Shown here piece after piece: positions 12,911-20,433 of a DNA stretch of 21,428 nt. Location: the NCBI GenBank assembly GCA_014799675.1, contig JAAVHM010000074.1, positions 3,434-24,861 on the forward strand, written 5' to 3'. The first letter of the stretch is position 1. Each line of letters begins with the position of its first letter. A program made the position numbers and the translations under genes. Below the pieces are notes generated by a model. It did no database searches. It was not told the origin of the DNA and saw only the letters and a list, made by a program, of their open reading frames with translations. The stretch comes from Ruminococcus sp. Lineage in GTDB: Bacteria > Bacillota > Clostridia > Oscillospirales > Ruminococcaceae.

Positions 12911-14314
12911 ATGATTCACAAGTACAAGCTTAACGGTTTAAATATTGTTCTGGACGTTCACAGCGGCGGCGTTCATCTTGTTGACGAGCTTACCTACGAT
13001 ATGCTCGACAATGTAAGTCCGCCGTTTGAAAAGGAATGTCCCGAAAGGGTCATGGAGAAGCTTTCGCTTTTCTACAAGCCCGAGGATATTGCCTCCTGCT
13101 ACAGCGAGGTGGCGGAGCTTTACAATGACGGCGTACTCTTTTCCGAGGACGATTATGAGAAATTTGCGGCGTATTCCGTTGCCGCGCCTGTCAAGGCAAT
13201 GTGTCTGCTTGTTGAGCAGGACTGCAATCTCCGCTGCGAATACTGCTTTGCGGAAACAGGGGATTACGGTCTGGGCAAGCGTATGCACATGGATTTTGAA
13301 ACAGGCAAAAAGGCTATGGACTTCCTCCTTGAAAATTCGGGAGACAGAGAAAACCTTGAGCTTGACTTTTTCGGCGGCGAGCCCCTTATGAACTGGGACA
13401 CCGTCAAAAAGCTTGTTGAATACGGCAGAAGCCGTGAAAAGGAGTACGTAAAGCGTTTCCGTTTCACTATTACCACAAACGGTATGCTTCTTACCGAGGA
13501 CAAAATGGACTTTATCAACAAAGAGATGTCCAACGTTGTACTGTCAGTCGACGGCAGAAAGGAAGTCAACGACCGTGTGAGAAAGCGCATTGACGGCACT
13601 GGCTGTTACGACAGGATAATTGACGGCTACAAGGAGATAGTCAAAAAGAGAAATTACGAAAATTACTATGTTCGGGGAACATTTACCAAATATAACCTTG
13701 ATTTTGCAAACGACGTCCTGCACCTTAACGAGCAGGGCTTCGACCAGATATCCGTTGAGCCTGTGGTATGCGACGCTTCAATGAGCTACGCTATCACGGA
13801 AAAAGACCTGCCCGCGATTTTCTCCGAGTATGAGAAGCTTGCTTCTATAATTTTAGAGCATGACAAAAAGGGCAAGCATTTTAATTTCTTCCACTTTATG
13901 CTTGACCTCGACCAAGGTCCATGCGCGATAAAAAGGCTGCGGGGCTGCGGAAGCGGAAACGAATATGTTGCGATAACTCCCGAGGGGGACATTTATCCCT
14001 GCCACCAGTTTGTTGGTATCAACGAATACAAAATGGGCAACATAAACGAGGGGACGTTTAACACCGAGATCAAAAAGGATTTTGCGGCGGCGCACATTTA
14101 CAGCAAAGAGGACTGCAAAAAGTGCTGGGCGAAATTCTATTGCAGCGGCGGCTGCAACGCAAACAACTACATTTACACCGGGAACATTCTCACGGCGCAC
14201 AAGCTTTCCTGCGAACTGGAAAAGAAGCGTCTTGAATGCGCCATTATGATAAAGGCGGCAAAAGCTGCGGAAGCTGCCGAAAATGCGGAAGAGGAAAATT
14301 CCGTAAAAGTCTGA
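12911..14314 (+). CDS. scfB: SCIFF maturase, radical SAM/SPASM thioether synthase
   Basis: A 467-residue enzyme that forms the thioether in SCIFF using S-adenosylmethionine. An N-terminal region (about 1-95, beginning MIHKYKLNGLNIVLDVHSG) fits a RiPP recognition element. The radical SAM core has Cys105-x3-Cys109-x2-Cys112 (CNLRCEYC) and GGEP at 155-158. The SPASM domain has Cys338, Cys346, Cys364, then Cys402-x2-Cys405-x5-Cys411-x3-Cys415 and Cys434, enough for two auxiliary iron-sulfur clusters. The last 25 residues are an Ala/Glu-rich tail. The start at 12911 is chosen over an in-frame TTG at 12881, because AAAGGAG (12897-12903) precedes it and 12881 lies inside the stem-loop. It is directly downstream of the precursor gene. 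Confidence 0.96.
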   Translation: MIHKYKLNGLNIVLDVHSGGVHLVDELTYDMLDNVSPPFEKECPERVMEKLSLFYKPEDIASCYSEVAELYNDGVLFSEDDYEKFAAYSVAAPVKAMCLLVEQDCNLRCEYCFAETGDYGLGKRMHMDFETGKKAMDFLLENSGDRENLELDFFGGEPLMNWDTVKKLVEYGRSREKEYVKRFRFTITTNGMLLTEDKMDFINKEMSNVVLSVDGRKEVNDRVRKRIDGTGCYDRIIDGYKEIVKKRNYENYYVRGTFTKYNLDFANDVLHLNEQGFDQISVEPVVCDASMSYAITEKDLPAIFSEYEKLASIILEHDKKGKHFNFFHFMLDLDQGPCAIKRLRGCGSGNEYVAITPEGDIYPCHQFVGINEYKMGNINEGTFNTEIKKDFAAAHIYSKEDCKKCWAKFYCSGGCNANNYIYTGNILTAHKLSCELEKKRLECAIMIKAAKAAEAAENAEEENSVKV

Positions 14315-14338
14315 TAAAAAATTAAGGACGGTGAAAAT

Positions 14339-14569
14339 ATGCCGACTCAAAAATTCAGCGCAAGCGACGCAAACAAGAAAAAGATAAAACAGCTTGAAAA
14401 AGATATCAAGCTGATGAAAAAAGACCTTGCGAAAACCTTTGCCGAGGCGGAAAAGCCTCCAAAACAAGAAAATAAAATGCTCCCGATATATATAGGCATA
14501 GGCGTGCTTGTCCTCTGTGTTGTGATTCTGGCGGTTATTTATTTTTACCTGAATTCGTTAATGGCATAA
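14339..14569 (+). CDS. 76-residue tail-anchored coiled-coil protein
   Basis: A small protein with a basic, heptad-like helix (about 10-38, KKKIKQLEKDIKLMKKDL), a short Pro/Lys linker, and one C-terminal membrane helix (about 48-70, LPIYIGIGVLVLCVVILAVI) with six residues left at the end. This is a tail-anchored or single-pass topology with the coiled coil probably in the cytoplasm. It starts 24 nt after the maturase stop, with AAGGACGG upstream, so it is probably co-transcribed with it. A terminator-like hairpin follows. No family is recognised. A structural role near the membrane, perhaps with the SCIFF proteins, is only suggested by position. Confidence 0.72.
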   Translation: MPTQKFSASDANKKKIKQLEKDIKLMKKDLAKTFAEAEKPPKQENKMLPIYIGIGVLVLCVVILAVIYFYLNSLMA

Positions 14570-14589
14570 GAAAAACAAATGAGATCTTT

Positions 14590-14622
14590 CAGCGTAGTAC
14601 AGCGTACTATGCTGTTTTCTTT
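14590..14622 (+). terminator. Terminator or attenuator before the CDF gene
   Basis: CAGCGTAGTAC (14590-14600) pairs with GTACTATGCTG (14604-14614), with one G-U wobble and a three-base loop, followed by TTTTCTTT. It lies between the 76-residue protein gene and the CDF transporter gene, whose start is 15 nt after the T tract. No separate promoter is evident downstream, so some read-through is likely. Confidence 0.65.
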
Positions 14623-14636
14623 GAAAGGATAACGAC

Positions 14637-15806
14637 ATGGTCAATTTTTTAGCGAAAAAGTTTATACACGACTTTGAGAACACCTCCGACAAGAACGTGC
14701 GGCAAAGCTACTGCGTTATGGGCGGTATCTTGGGGGCGGTCTGCAACCTTTTCCTTTTCGGATTGAAGCTTGTTATAGGCACGGTCATGAAGAGTATTGC
14801 GATAACATCCGACGCGTTCAACAACCTTTCCGACATGGGAAGCTGTATCGTTGCCATAATCGGCTCAAAAATGGCGAACCGTCTCCCCGACCGTGAACAC
14901 CCTTTCGGACACGGCAGGATAGAGTATATTTCCTCGCTGATAGTTTCCTTTATCATACTGCTTGTGGGCTTCGAGCTGTTCAAATCAAGCTGCGGCAGGA
15001 TAGCCGATCCCGAGCCGCTTAATTTCAGCGGGGTAATGATATTCATTCTTGCGGCTTCGGTTCTTGTAAAGCTTTGGATGTACTTCTGCTACAATTCTAT
15101 TGCGAAAAAAATAAATTCGTCGGTTATGAAAGCCTCCGCAAAGGACAGCATAAACGACGTTATTTCCACGTCCGCGGTAATTATTACCACGGTAATAGGA
15201 AGCTTCCTGCCGTTCCAGATAGACGGCTTTATCGGCGTTATCATTGCAATATACATCATGTACAGCGGCGTAAACATGGCTAAGGAGACAATTGACCTGC
15301 TCCTTGGTATGCCCCCCTCAAAGGAGACAATTGACACCCTTAGCGAAATTATTTTAAGCTCCGAGGAAATCGTTGGCATACACGACCTTATGGTACACGA
15401 CTACGGTCCGGGAAGAGTTTTCGCCTCGGTACACGCGGAAGTCCCCGACGACGCGGACGTTGTACACATTCACGAGGTAATTGACGCCACGGAACGGCGT
15501 ATTTTTCTTGAAACAGGAATACAAATGGTTATACATTCCGACCCCATTACCGTGAACAACGAGTATGTGGACGGCATTAAAAAGCAGATACTTGAATGTA
15601 TCAAGGAAGCCGACCCAACGGCGACAATACATGATTTCAGAATTACCGACGGCGAGAACCGCATTAACGTTATTTTCGACATGGCGGTAAAAGCTCACAA
15701 CCCTGAAGAACGTCAGAAAATTCTTGAAACGGCAAAAAGGCTTATCTGCGAAAAGGACAGCCGCCTCTGCCCCGTTATAACCGTGGACGAGGTTTTCTAT
15801 GAGTGA
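14637..15806 (+). CDS. Cation diffusion facilitator metal exporter
   Basis: A 389-residue inner-membrane antiporter expelling a divalent metal in exchange for protons. Residues about 25-225 hold the six-helix CDF domain. The metal site in helix 2 is in SDAFNNLSD (Asn62, Asp66) and that in helix 5 is DSIND (Asp170, Asp174). Asn/Asp and Asp/Asp ligands without His are typical of manganese-type members rather than zinc exporters, so manganese is the best guess. The conserved segment DREHPFGHGRIEY (85-97) is present. Residues 226-300 form the usual cytoplasmic ferredoxin-like domain; 310-389 form a second, similar extension seen in some Firmicutes members. GAAAGGAT precedes the start. Its 3' end overlaps the next gene by 8 nt. 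Confidence 0.92.
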   Translation: MVNFLAKKFIHDFENTSDKNVRQSYCVMGGILGAVCNLFLFGLKLVIGTVMKSIAITSDAFNNLSDMGSCIVAIIGSKMANRLPDREHPFGHGRIEYISSLIVSFIILLVGFELFKSSCGRIADPEPLNFSGVMIFILAASVLVKLWMYFCYNSIAKKINSSVMKASAKDSINDVISTSAVIITTVIGSFLPFQIDGFIGVIIAIYIMYSGVNMAKETIDLLLGMPPSKETIDTLSEIILSSEEIVGIHDLMVHDYGPGRVFASVHAEVPDDADVVHIHEVIDATERRIFLETGIQMVIHSDPITVNNEYVDGIKKQILECIKEADPTATIHDFRITDGENRINVIFDMAVKAHNPEERQKILETAKRLICEKDSRLCPVITVDEVFYE

Positions 15807-16512
15807 CATAAGAAAGCTGACCGTTGACGGCAGGGAGATACTTTGGGTGCTTTCACGGAAAAAGGTCAAAAACGTAAATATGCGCGTAAAGCCCGACGGG
15901 ATCGTATACATAAGCGCGTCAAGCCGTGTGACTATAGGTTTTATCGAAAAATTTATCTGTGAAAAATCCGATTTCATTTTCTCGGCTTTTGAAAGATTTT
16001 CCGCAATTCCGCCTGCTCCAAAGCTTCCGCAGGCTGACGAAACGTACAAAAGCGGCGATACTTTCCGTTATTTCGGGACGGATTATACTTTAAGTATAAT
16101 AGTTTCCCCCATAGAGGACGTTAAGCTTAGGGGGAAATTAATTCTTGCCGCTGTAAAAAATGAAGAGCGCGTTGGACGTGTTCTGAAAAAATTTTACTCG
16201 GAGGAGACTGCGAAAATTTTTGCCGACCTTAACAAACGGACTTACGAGATGTTCCGCGCAAAGGGTTACAACGTTCCTCCTGCGGAAATTCAAATCAGGA
16301 GCATGACCTCCCGCTGGGGAAGCTGTCACATCAGCGGCGGAAAAATCGTCATGAACAGCAGGCTTGCCCTTTACCCCGAGGTATGCGCGGCGTATGTTTT
16401 TATCCACGAGTACGCTCACTTTATCGTGCCGAACCACAGCAAGGATTTTTACGCTGTTGTGGGCGACCTTATGCCCGATTATAAGATCTGCGTTAATATG
16501 CTGAAAAACTGA
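15799..16512 (+). CDS. YgjP/SprT-like zinc metallopeptidase (DUF45)
   Basis: A 237-residue protein with the YgjP-family signature. It has RSMTSRWGSC (167-176), the zinc motif HEYAH (203-207: two His ligands and the catalytic Glu204) and a third ligand, His213 in NHSKDFY. The N-terminal half (about 1-120) carries the beta-strand start typical of the family (RKKVKNVNMRVKPDG). No signal peptide or membrane helix is present, so it is cytoplasmic. The physiological substrate of the family is not well defined. The start ATG lies within the last codons of the CDF gene (8-nt overlap), indicating translational coupling. It ends before a bidirectional terminator. Confidence 0.9.
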   Translation: MSDIRKLTVDGREILWVLSRKKVKNVNMRVKPDGIVYISASSRVTIGFIEKFICEKSDFIFSAFERFSAIPPAPKLPQADETYKSGDTFRYFGTDYTLSIIVSPIEDVKLRGKLILAAVKNEERVGRVLKKFYSEETAKIFADLNKRTYEMFRAKGYNVPPAEIQIRSMTSRWGSCHISGGKIVMNSRLALYPEVCAAYVFIHEYAHFIVPNHSKDFYAVVGDLMPDYKICVNMLKN

Positions 16513-16598
16513 CGGACCTGCAATTGCTAAAAATCATAATGTATGTAAGGATATAGAAATTTTTCAAAATATTGTTAAAAACAAATACAGAGTATCAT

Positions 16599-16640
16599 AA
16601 AAACAGGTATCGAAAAAAATTCGATACCCGTTTTATTTTT
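16599..16640. terminator. Bidirectional terminator between convergent genes
   Basis: GGTATCGAA pairs with TTCGATACC (9 bp) and, after one mismatch, AAAAC pairs with GTTTT. A-rich sequence is on the left and TTTTATTTTTT on the right. It serves the metallopeptidase gene and the anti-sigma gene. Nothing is recognised in 16513-16598. Confidence 0.85.
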
Positions 16641-16642
16641 TG

Positions 16643-18265
16643 TTAATTTTTAAACGCCAGATAGCTGATATCGCCGCCGTTCATGCCGCCCATGCTGAAA
16701 ATCAGTTCTTTATCGGCATATTTGTCCTCTATCATAAATCCGATCTTAACGGTGCGTTCCTCATAAGGCGCAAAATTTAACATATAAGCGTTTTTCCCGC
16801 CGTTATCCTTGGGACTTATATAAGCAGGTTCGCCGCCGTTCAAGGTTATCGTTACATCGTCTGCGGGGACTAATTTTTCATAGCCCGCGAATAATTGAAG
16901 CTCCTCGCCGCGGTTATTTCTTATTGTGTAATCAAACACAACAAGGGTCATATTGCTGATATTTCCGTTTTCGTCTATTCTGTGGGAATTGGTTTCATAG
17001 GGGCTGAAAACATCTCCCGTCAGGTCGAGGTCGTTTACATTTTTAATTAATGTGTAATCGGAAACGGTCACGGAGAATTTTCCGCCCTCTGTTTCAATAT
17101 AGCTTCCAGCGGGATTTACGGAAACATTATCAGCGGTCAGCTTTATACGGTTTTCCTCCACCCACCTTTCGGCTTCTTCCATTGAGGGAATATATTCGGG
17201 TTCGCTGCGGACATATTCGGAATTAACAATGCTGCTTCTGTAACCGCCGTCAATTTTAAAGGTAAAGGAACATATTTCGGGAAATCCGTCTTTATACAAG
17301 TCTTTCAGCGTAAGAGTAAGGCTCTCAGTATTTTTCAGCGGGGAATCAAACTCGCCGCTTCCCATATATTCAAGTTCATTTCCGTGGTTGTCGGCAAGCG
17401 TCCATGACACATCATTATCGGACGGCTTGGATAGGTCTATCATTGTTTTCAAGGGCGTAACGGTTACAGAATTAAGAACATACCCCGCCTTTTCCTCGCC
17501 TATTTCATAGGTTTTTACAAGACCGTTTTTCCTGCTGACATTGAATTTGCAGGAAATATCCGCCGCGACAGTATCGGGAGCTTGCCCCACATACATAGGG
17601 TCTTCCGCGTCATAGTTAAATACCATTATATTTCTGCTTCCGCAGACAGAATTCAATTTTATCTCCATATCAAAATTATCGCTGTCCGGAAGAACGTCGG
17701 CTTTAAAATTTATCATTCCCACAAAGGAGTTTTCGCCGCATTTACCCGCGCTGATAATTCTGACGCTTTCGTAAAATTTTTCCTCGCCCCACACAAGCCT
17801 TTTGCCGTCCGCATAAAGCTCGAAGTCCTCCGAAGATAATCCCGTATAATCGGAAAAAACGGGGGCGTCGGATTCAAACATAAAATATATTGCTATGTCC
17901 TCTCCGTCAAAGTAAACGTCCTGAACGTTAAATATAATGTTATTTTCCGTATCTTCCGCAGATACGTTTATGCTTTCCGCAAGCTCGGCGACAGCGTCAT
18001 TATGCTCTATAGGCTCTTTGCTGAAGCTGCCCATTAAAAATTCAATCGCGCTCCTTACAGCGGGAATATGCTCCGCCATAACGGGGATTGAAATAGCTAT
18101 TGCAGCAGCCGCGGCGCATAACGAAATAATAACGGTTTTCTTTATAGATTTTTTCGGCTTTAGGTAAGTGTTTTCCATATTTAAAATTCTCCTTTCAATT
18201 CTTTCTTTCATAGCGTCGTCAGGTTCAAACCTTGAAATAATGTCGGTAAATTCACGCCTGTCCAT
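16643..18265 (-). CDS. DUF4179-type membrane anti-sigma factor
   Basis: A 540-residue type II membrane protein. Residues 1-42 form a short cytoplasmic part beginning MDRREFTDIISRFEPDD and resembling the start of ECF anti-sigma factors. A membrane helix spans about 43-63 (KKTVIISLCAAAAAIAISIP). The large extracytoplasmic region (64-540) is beta-rich: a DUF4179-like domain (about 64-190) followed by further Ig-like segments. This is inferred from pattern, with VTVTPLKTMIDLS and a late VTVSDYTLI as landmarks. It is inferred to bind the sigma factor encoded just upstream and release it after an envelope signal. The start at position 18265 (minus strand) is supported by AGGGTGAG and overlaps the sigma gene by 14 nt, so translation is coupled. 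Confidence 0.85.
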   Translation of the reverse strand: MDRREFTDIISRFEPDDAMKERIERRILNMENTYLKPKKSIKKTVIISLCAAAAAIAISIPVMAEHIPAVRSAIEFLMGSFSKEPIEHNDAVAELAESINVSAEDTENNIIFNVQDVYFDGEDIAIYFMFESDAPVFSDYTGLSSEDFELYADGKRLVWGEEKFYESVRIISAGKCGENSFVGMINFKADVLPDSDNFDMEIKLNSVCGSRNIMVFNYDAEDPMYVGQAPDTVAADISCKFNVSRKNGLVKTYEIGEEKAGYVLNSVTVTPLKTMIDLSKPSDNDVSWTLADNHGNELEYMGSGEFDSPLKNTESLTLTLKDLYKDGFPEICSFTFKIDGGYRSSIVNSEYVRSEPEYIPSMEEAERWVEENRIKLTADNVSVNPAGSYIETEGGKFSVTVSDYTLIKNVNDLDLTGDVFSPYETNSHRIDENGNISNMTLVVFDYTIRNNRGEELQLFAGYEKLVPADDVTITLNGGEPAYISPKDNGGKNAYMLNFAPYEERTVKIGFMIEDKYADKELIFSMGGMNGGDISYLAFKN

Positions 18266-18740
18266 ACAGCTCACCCTTTTCAATATCAAGTTTTAGTTTA
18301 TCTCTTCCTCTTTTGAGCCGCATTTTAACGGCTGATACGGAAATCGACAAAATATCGGCAATTTCCTCCACAGAATAATTATCATAGTACCGAAGATAGA
18401 GTACTATCCTATATTCGCGCTTTAGGGAAAAAAGTATCTCCGCATTGCTATACTCAAAGGGAACGGACAAATATCTGCTTACGTCCTCAATATCGAGAGA
18501 GAACCTTCTGTCAAACCGTTTGAGAATATCCTTGCAGACATTGCCCGCCGTGCGTATCAGCCAGCGTTTTTCATGTTCGCTGTCATTAAATTTCGGGGAC
18601 TTGTACAGAAGCCGCATAAAAACTTCCTGCATTACGTCCTCCGCGTCCGCCGTGTTTCCCATATATGTCATAGCGATCTTAAATATCATACTGCCGTATC
18701 TGTCGTATTTCTGTGAGAAATCTTCTTTAACGTCCCGCAT
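18252..18740 (-). CDS. ECF-type RNA polymerase sigma factor
   Basis: A 162-residue sigma-70 family protein of the two-domain ECF type. Region 2 (about 8-75) has YGSMIFKIAMTYMGNTADAEDVMQEVF, where AEDVMQEVF is the conserved core-binding motif. Region 4 (about 100-152) has YSVEEIADILSISVSAVKMRL, the -35 recognition helix-turn-helix. The start at 18740 is chosen because GGAGGAAAT lies just upstream; an in-frame ATG further upstream has no ribosome site. It overlaps the anti-sigma gene. On the minus strand TGACCA (18822-18817) and CGTT (18801-18798) are 15 nt apart and could be an autoregulated ECF promoter, but this is weak. The leader also has a 10-bp palindrome GGAATATTCC (18766-18775). Confidence 0.93.
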   Translation of the reverse strand: MRDVKEDFSQKYDRYGSMIFKIAMTYMGNTADAEDVMQEVFMRLLYKSPKFNDSEHEKRWLIRTAGNVCKDILKRFDRRFSLDIEDVSRYLSVPFEYSNAEILFSLKREYRIVLYLRYYDNYSVEEIADILSISVSAVKMRLKRGRDKLKLDIEKGELYGQA

Positions 18741-18849
18741 ACATTTCCTCCATTCATTATGGTTTGGAATATTCCGTTTTTTGCACTGCACCTATAAAAC
18801 GAATGAAAAACCGTTTTGGTCACATATAAATAAAAATTTTTTATCTTAG

Positions 18850-18883
18850 AAAAAAATTGCCGCCATTGCTATAAACGGCGGCA
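18850..18883 (-). terminator. Rho-independent terminator of the MATE gene
   Basis: On the minus strand TGCCGCC pairs with GGCGGCA around an 11-nt loop, followed by a T tract (A run 18850-18856 on the plus strand). It separates the MATE gene from the sigma gene. A smaller palindrome, AAAGGC-TAA-GCCTTT, lies just before it at 18889-18903. Confidence 0.85.
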
Positions 18884-18905
18884 TGGGCAAAGGCTAAGCC
18901 TTTTT

Positions 18906-20270
18906 TTATATTTGTTTGGAAGCTCCCGCTTTGAAGATACGCATTACAACTATGACCGCCGCAGCCGCAAGAATTACCTCCGCGGTAAGCTGGGCATAGG
19001 CGAGACCGTAAAGCGGGAAAAGATAGTTCAGCAAAAACAGGGCGGGTATTTCCAGCACGATTTTCCGCAGTATGGCGAACACGAGAGCCTTGCTTCCGAA
19101 GCCGCAGGACTGGAAAATTCCCACAGCAAGAAAATCTATGCACAGGAAAGGTATTCCCAGACAGAAGCCCCGCAGGAATCTCGTTCCGTAGGCGACCACC
19201 GCCGGGTCTTCCATGAACCATTCGGTAAGAGTTCCCGAAAAAATGTAGTAGAAAACCGTTACCGCCGTGAGAAAAACAAGCATTATCTTTGCCGTGAACA
19301 TTACGGACTGCTTCATGCGGTCGGAATTTCCGCTTGCGTAATTGTAGCTGACAAGGGGCATTATTCCCTGGGAAAAGCCAAACGCTATCTGAACGGGAAG
19401 CATATTGACCTTTTGGACGATACCCATTGCCGCGATCGCGCTGTCGCCGAAATCCGAGGTAAAGTTGTTCAGCACGGTCATTCCCGTGACGTTCAGGAGG
19501 TTCTGCACCGAGGCGGGGATACCAACGGCGAAAATCCCTAAAATAATTTTACTGTTGAAACGCAAAGCCCTTGGGTCAACGCAGACGTAAGTTTTTCCGC
19601 GTTTTATGAAAAGCAGTACGAAAAAGTACAGACAGGCTATGCAGTTGGAAATAAACGTGGCAAGACCTGCTCCCGCCGCGCCCATGTCAAGTCCCCGCGG
19701 AAGAATAAAAATCGGGTCGAGGAGCATGTTGAGAATACACCCACTCATTGTACCGATGCTTGCGTGGAGGGAAGCCCCCTCGGAACGAACCATATAGGCA
19801 AGGACGACGTTTAGAATTGCGGGGGCTGCGCCGCAGGTAACAGTCCATTTGAGGTACTCTGCGGTAGCGGCGGCCGTAACGCTGTCCGCGCCCAGAATTT
19901 TCAGCAGTGGGACTTTAAACGACGTGTACAGCACAGAAAAAAGTATTCCGCTGACAAGGGCGCAGTAAAAGCCGAACACAGAGCTCTCCCTGACAGCAGA
20001 AAAATCCTTTCTGCCAAGTCCCCTGCTCATCATGCTTGACGAGCCAACTCCGAAAAGGTTGTTCACCGCATTGAACGCCAGCAGTACGGGTGCGGCAAGA
20101 GCCACCGCCGCGCTTTGGACGGAGTCGTTCAGCATTCCCACAAAATAGGTATCCGCAAGGTTGTATATAACCATTACCAGCGAACTGATGACAGTCGGCA
20201 CGGAGAGGGTCATCACCGCTTTGGCAATGGGTGTGGTTTCAAAAAGCTGTGTTTTTCCTGTATCTTCCAT
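18906..20270 (-). CDS. MATE family efflux transporter
   Basis: A 454-residue integral membrane protein with about 12 predicted helices, the normal length for MATE transporters. These export cationic drugs or metabolites using a sodium or proton gradient. Family landmarks are the N-terminal PIAKAVMTLSVPTVISSLVMVIYNLADTYFVG region, split here as PIAKAVMTLSVP (residues 15-26) and YNLADTYFVG (35-44), then SSSMMSRGLGRKD (77-89) and a second-half repeat including GIPASVQNLLN and QGIMPLVSYNYASG. No specificity can be read from the sequence. The start at 20270 has GGAGGACTT before it; in-frame ATG codons further out lack a ribosome site. It has its own promoter and terminator and is divergent from the gene at 20434. 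Confidence 0.93.
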   Translation of the reverse strand: MEDTGKTQLFETTPIAKAVMTLSVPTVISSLVMVIYNLADTYFVGMLNDSVQSAAVALAAPVLLAFNAVNNLFGVGSSSMMSRGLGRKDFSAVRESSVFGFYCALVSGILFSVLYTSFKVPLLKILGADSVTAAATAEYLKWTVTCGAAPAILNVVLAYMVRSEGASLHASIGTMSGCILNMLLDPIFILPRGLDMGAAGAGLATFISNCIACLYFFVLLFIKRGKTYVCVDPRALRFNSKIILGIFAVGIPASVQNLLNVTGMTVLNNFTSDFGDSAIAAMGIVQKVNMLPVQIAFGFSQGIMPLVSYNYASGNSDRMKQSVMFTAKIMLVFLTAVTVFYYIFSGTLTEWFMEDPAVVAYGTRFLRGFCLGIPFLCIDFLAVGIFQSCGFGSKALVFAILRKIVLEIPALFLLNYLFPLYGLAYAQLTAEVILAAAAVIVVMRIFKAGASKQI

Positions 20271-20319
20271 AAGTCCTCCATAATTGCTGTTTCTGTAATT
20301 TTTTCTTGAAACAATTACA

Positions 20320-20348
20320 ATTATATCACATCTGCCGCATAAATTCAA
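20320..20348 (-). promoter_or_regulatory. Promoter of the MATE gene
   Basis: Minus strand: TTGAAT (20348-20343), a 17-nt spacer and TATAAT (20325-20320) with an extended TGTGA just before it. The 50-nt leader to the start at 20270 shows no strong structure. Confidence 0.8.
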
Positions 20349-20361
20349 CACAAAATTTGCA

Positions 20362-20390
20362 TTGACAACGACCGCGCTTTGCTGTATAAT
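20362..20390 (+). promoter_or_regulatory. Promoter of the membrane protein gene at 20434
   Basis: TTGACA (20362-20367), a 17-nt spacer and TATAAT (20385-20390), both consensus. Its -35 box is only 13 bp from the -35 of the divergent MATE promoter, so the two polymerase sites nearly touch. Confidence 0.88.
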
Positions 20391-20433
20391 GTATACTGTA
20401 TATTACTATATTTGGGGTGGAAAGGAAATCATC

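Noticed and set aside
13853..14467. 204-codon minus-strand frame over the SCIFF maturase
   Set aside because: It lies antisense to the SPASM domain and the tail-anchored protein gene; its Phe/Val-rich translation is typical of a shadow frame.
14570..14636. Manganese riboswitch before the CDF gene
   Set aside because: The region is too short (67 nt) and shows only one hairpin with a T-rich tail; the conserved elements of the yybP-ykoY class are not seen.
18912..19541. 209-codon plus-strand frame over the MATE gene
   Set aside because: Antisense to a complete MATE transporter, with no ribosome site and a low-complexity His/Arg/Gly-rich translation.
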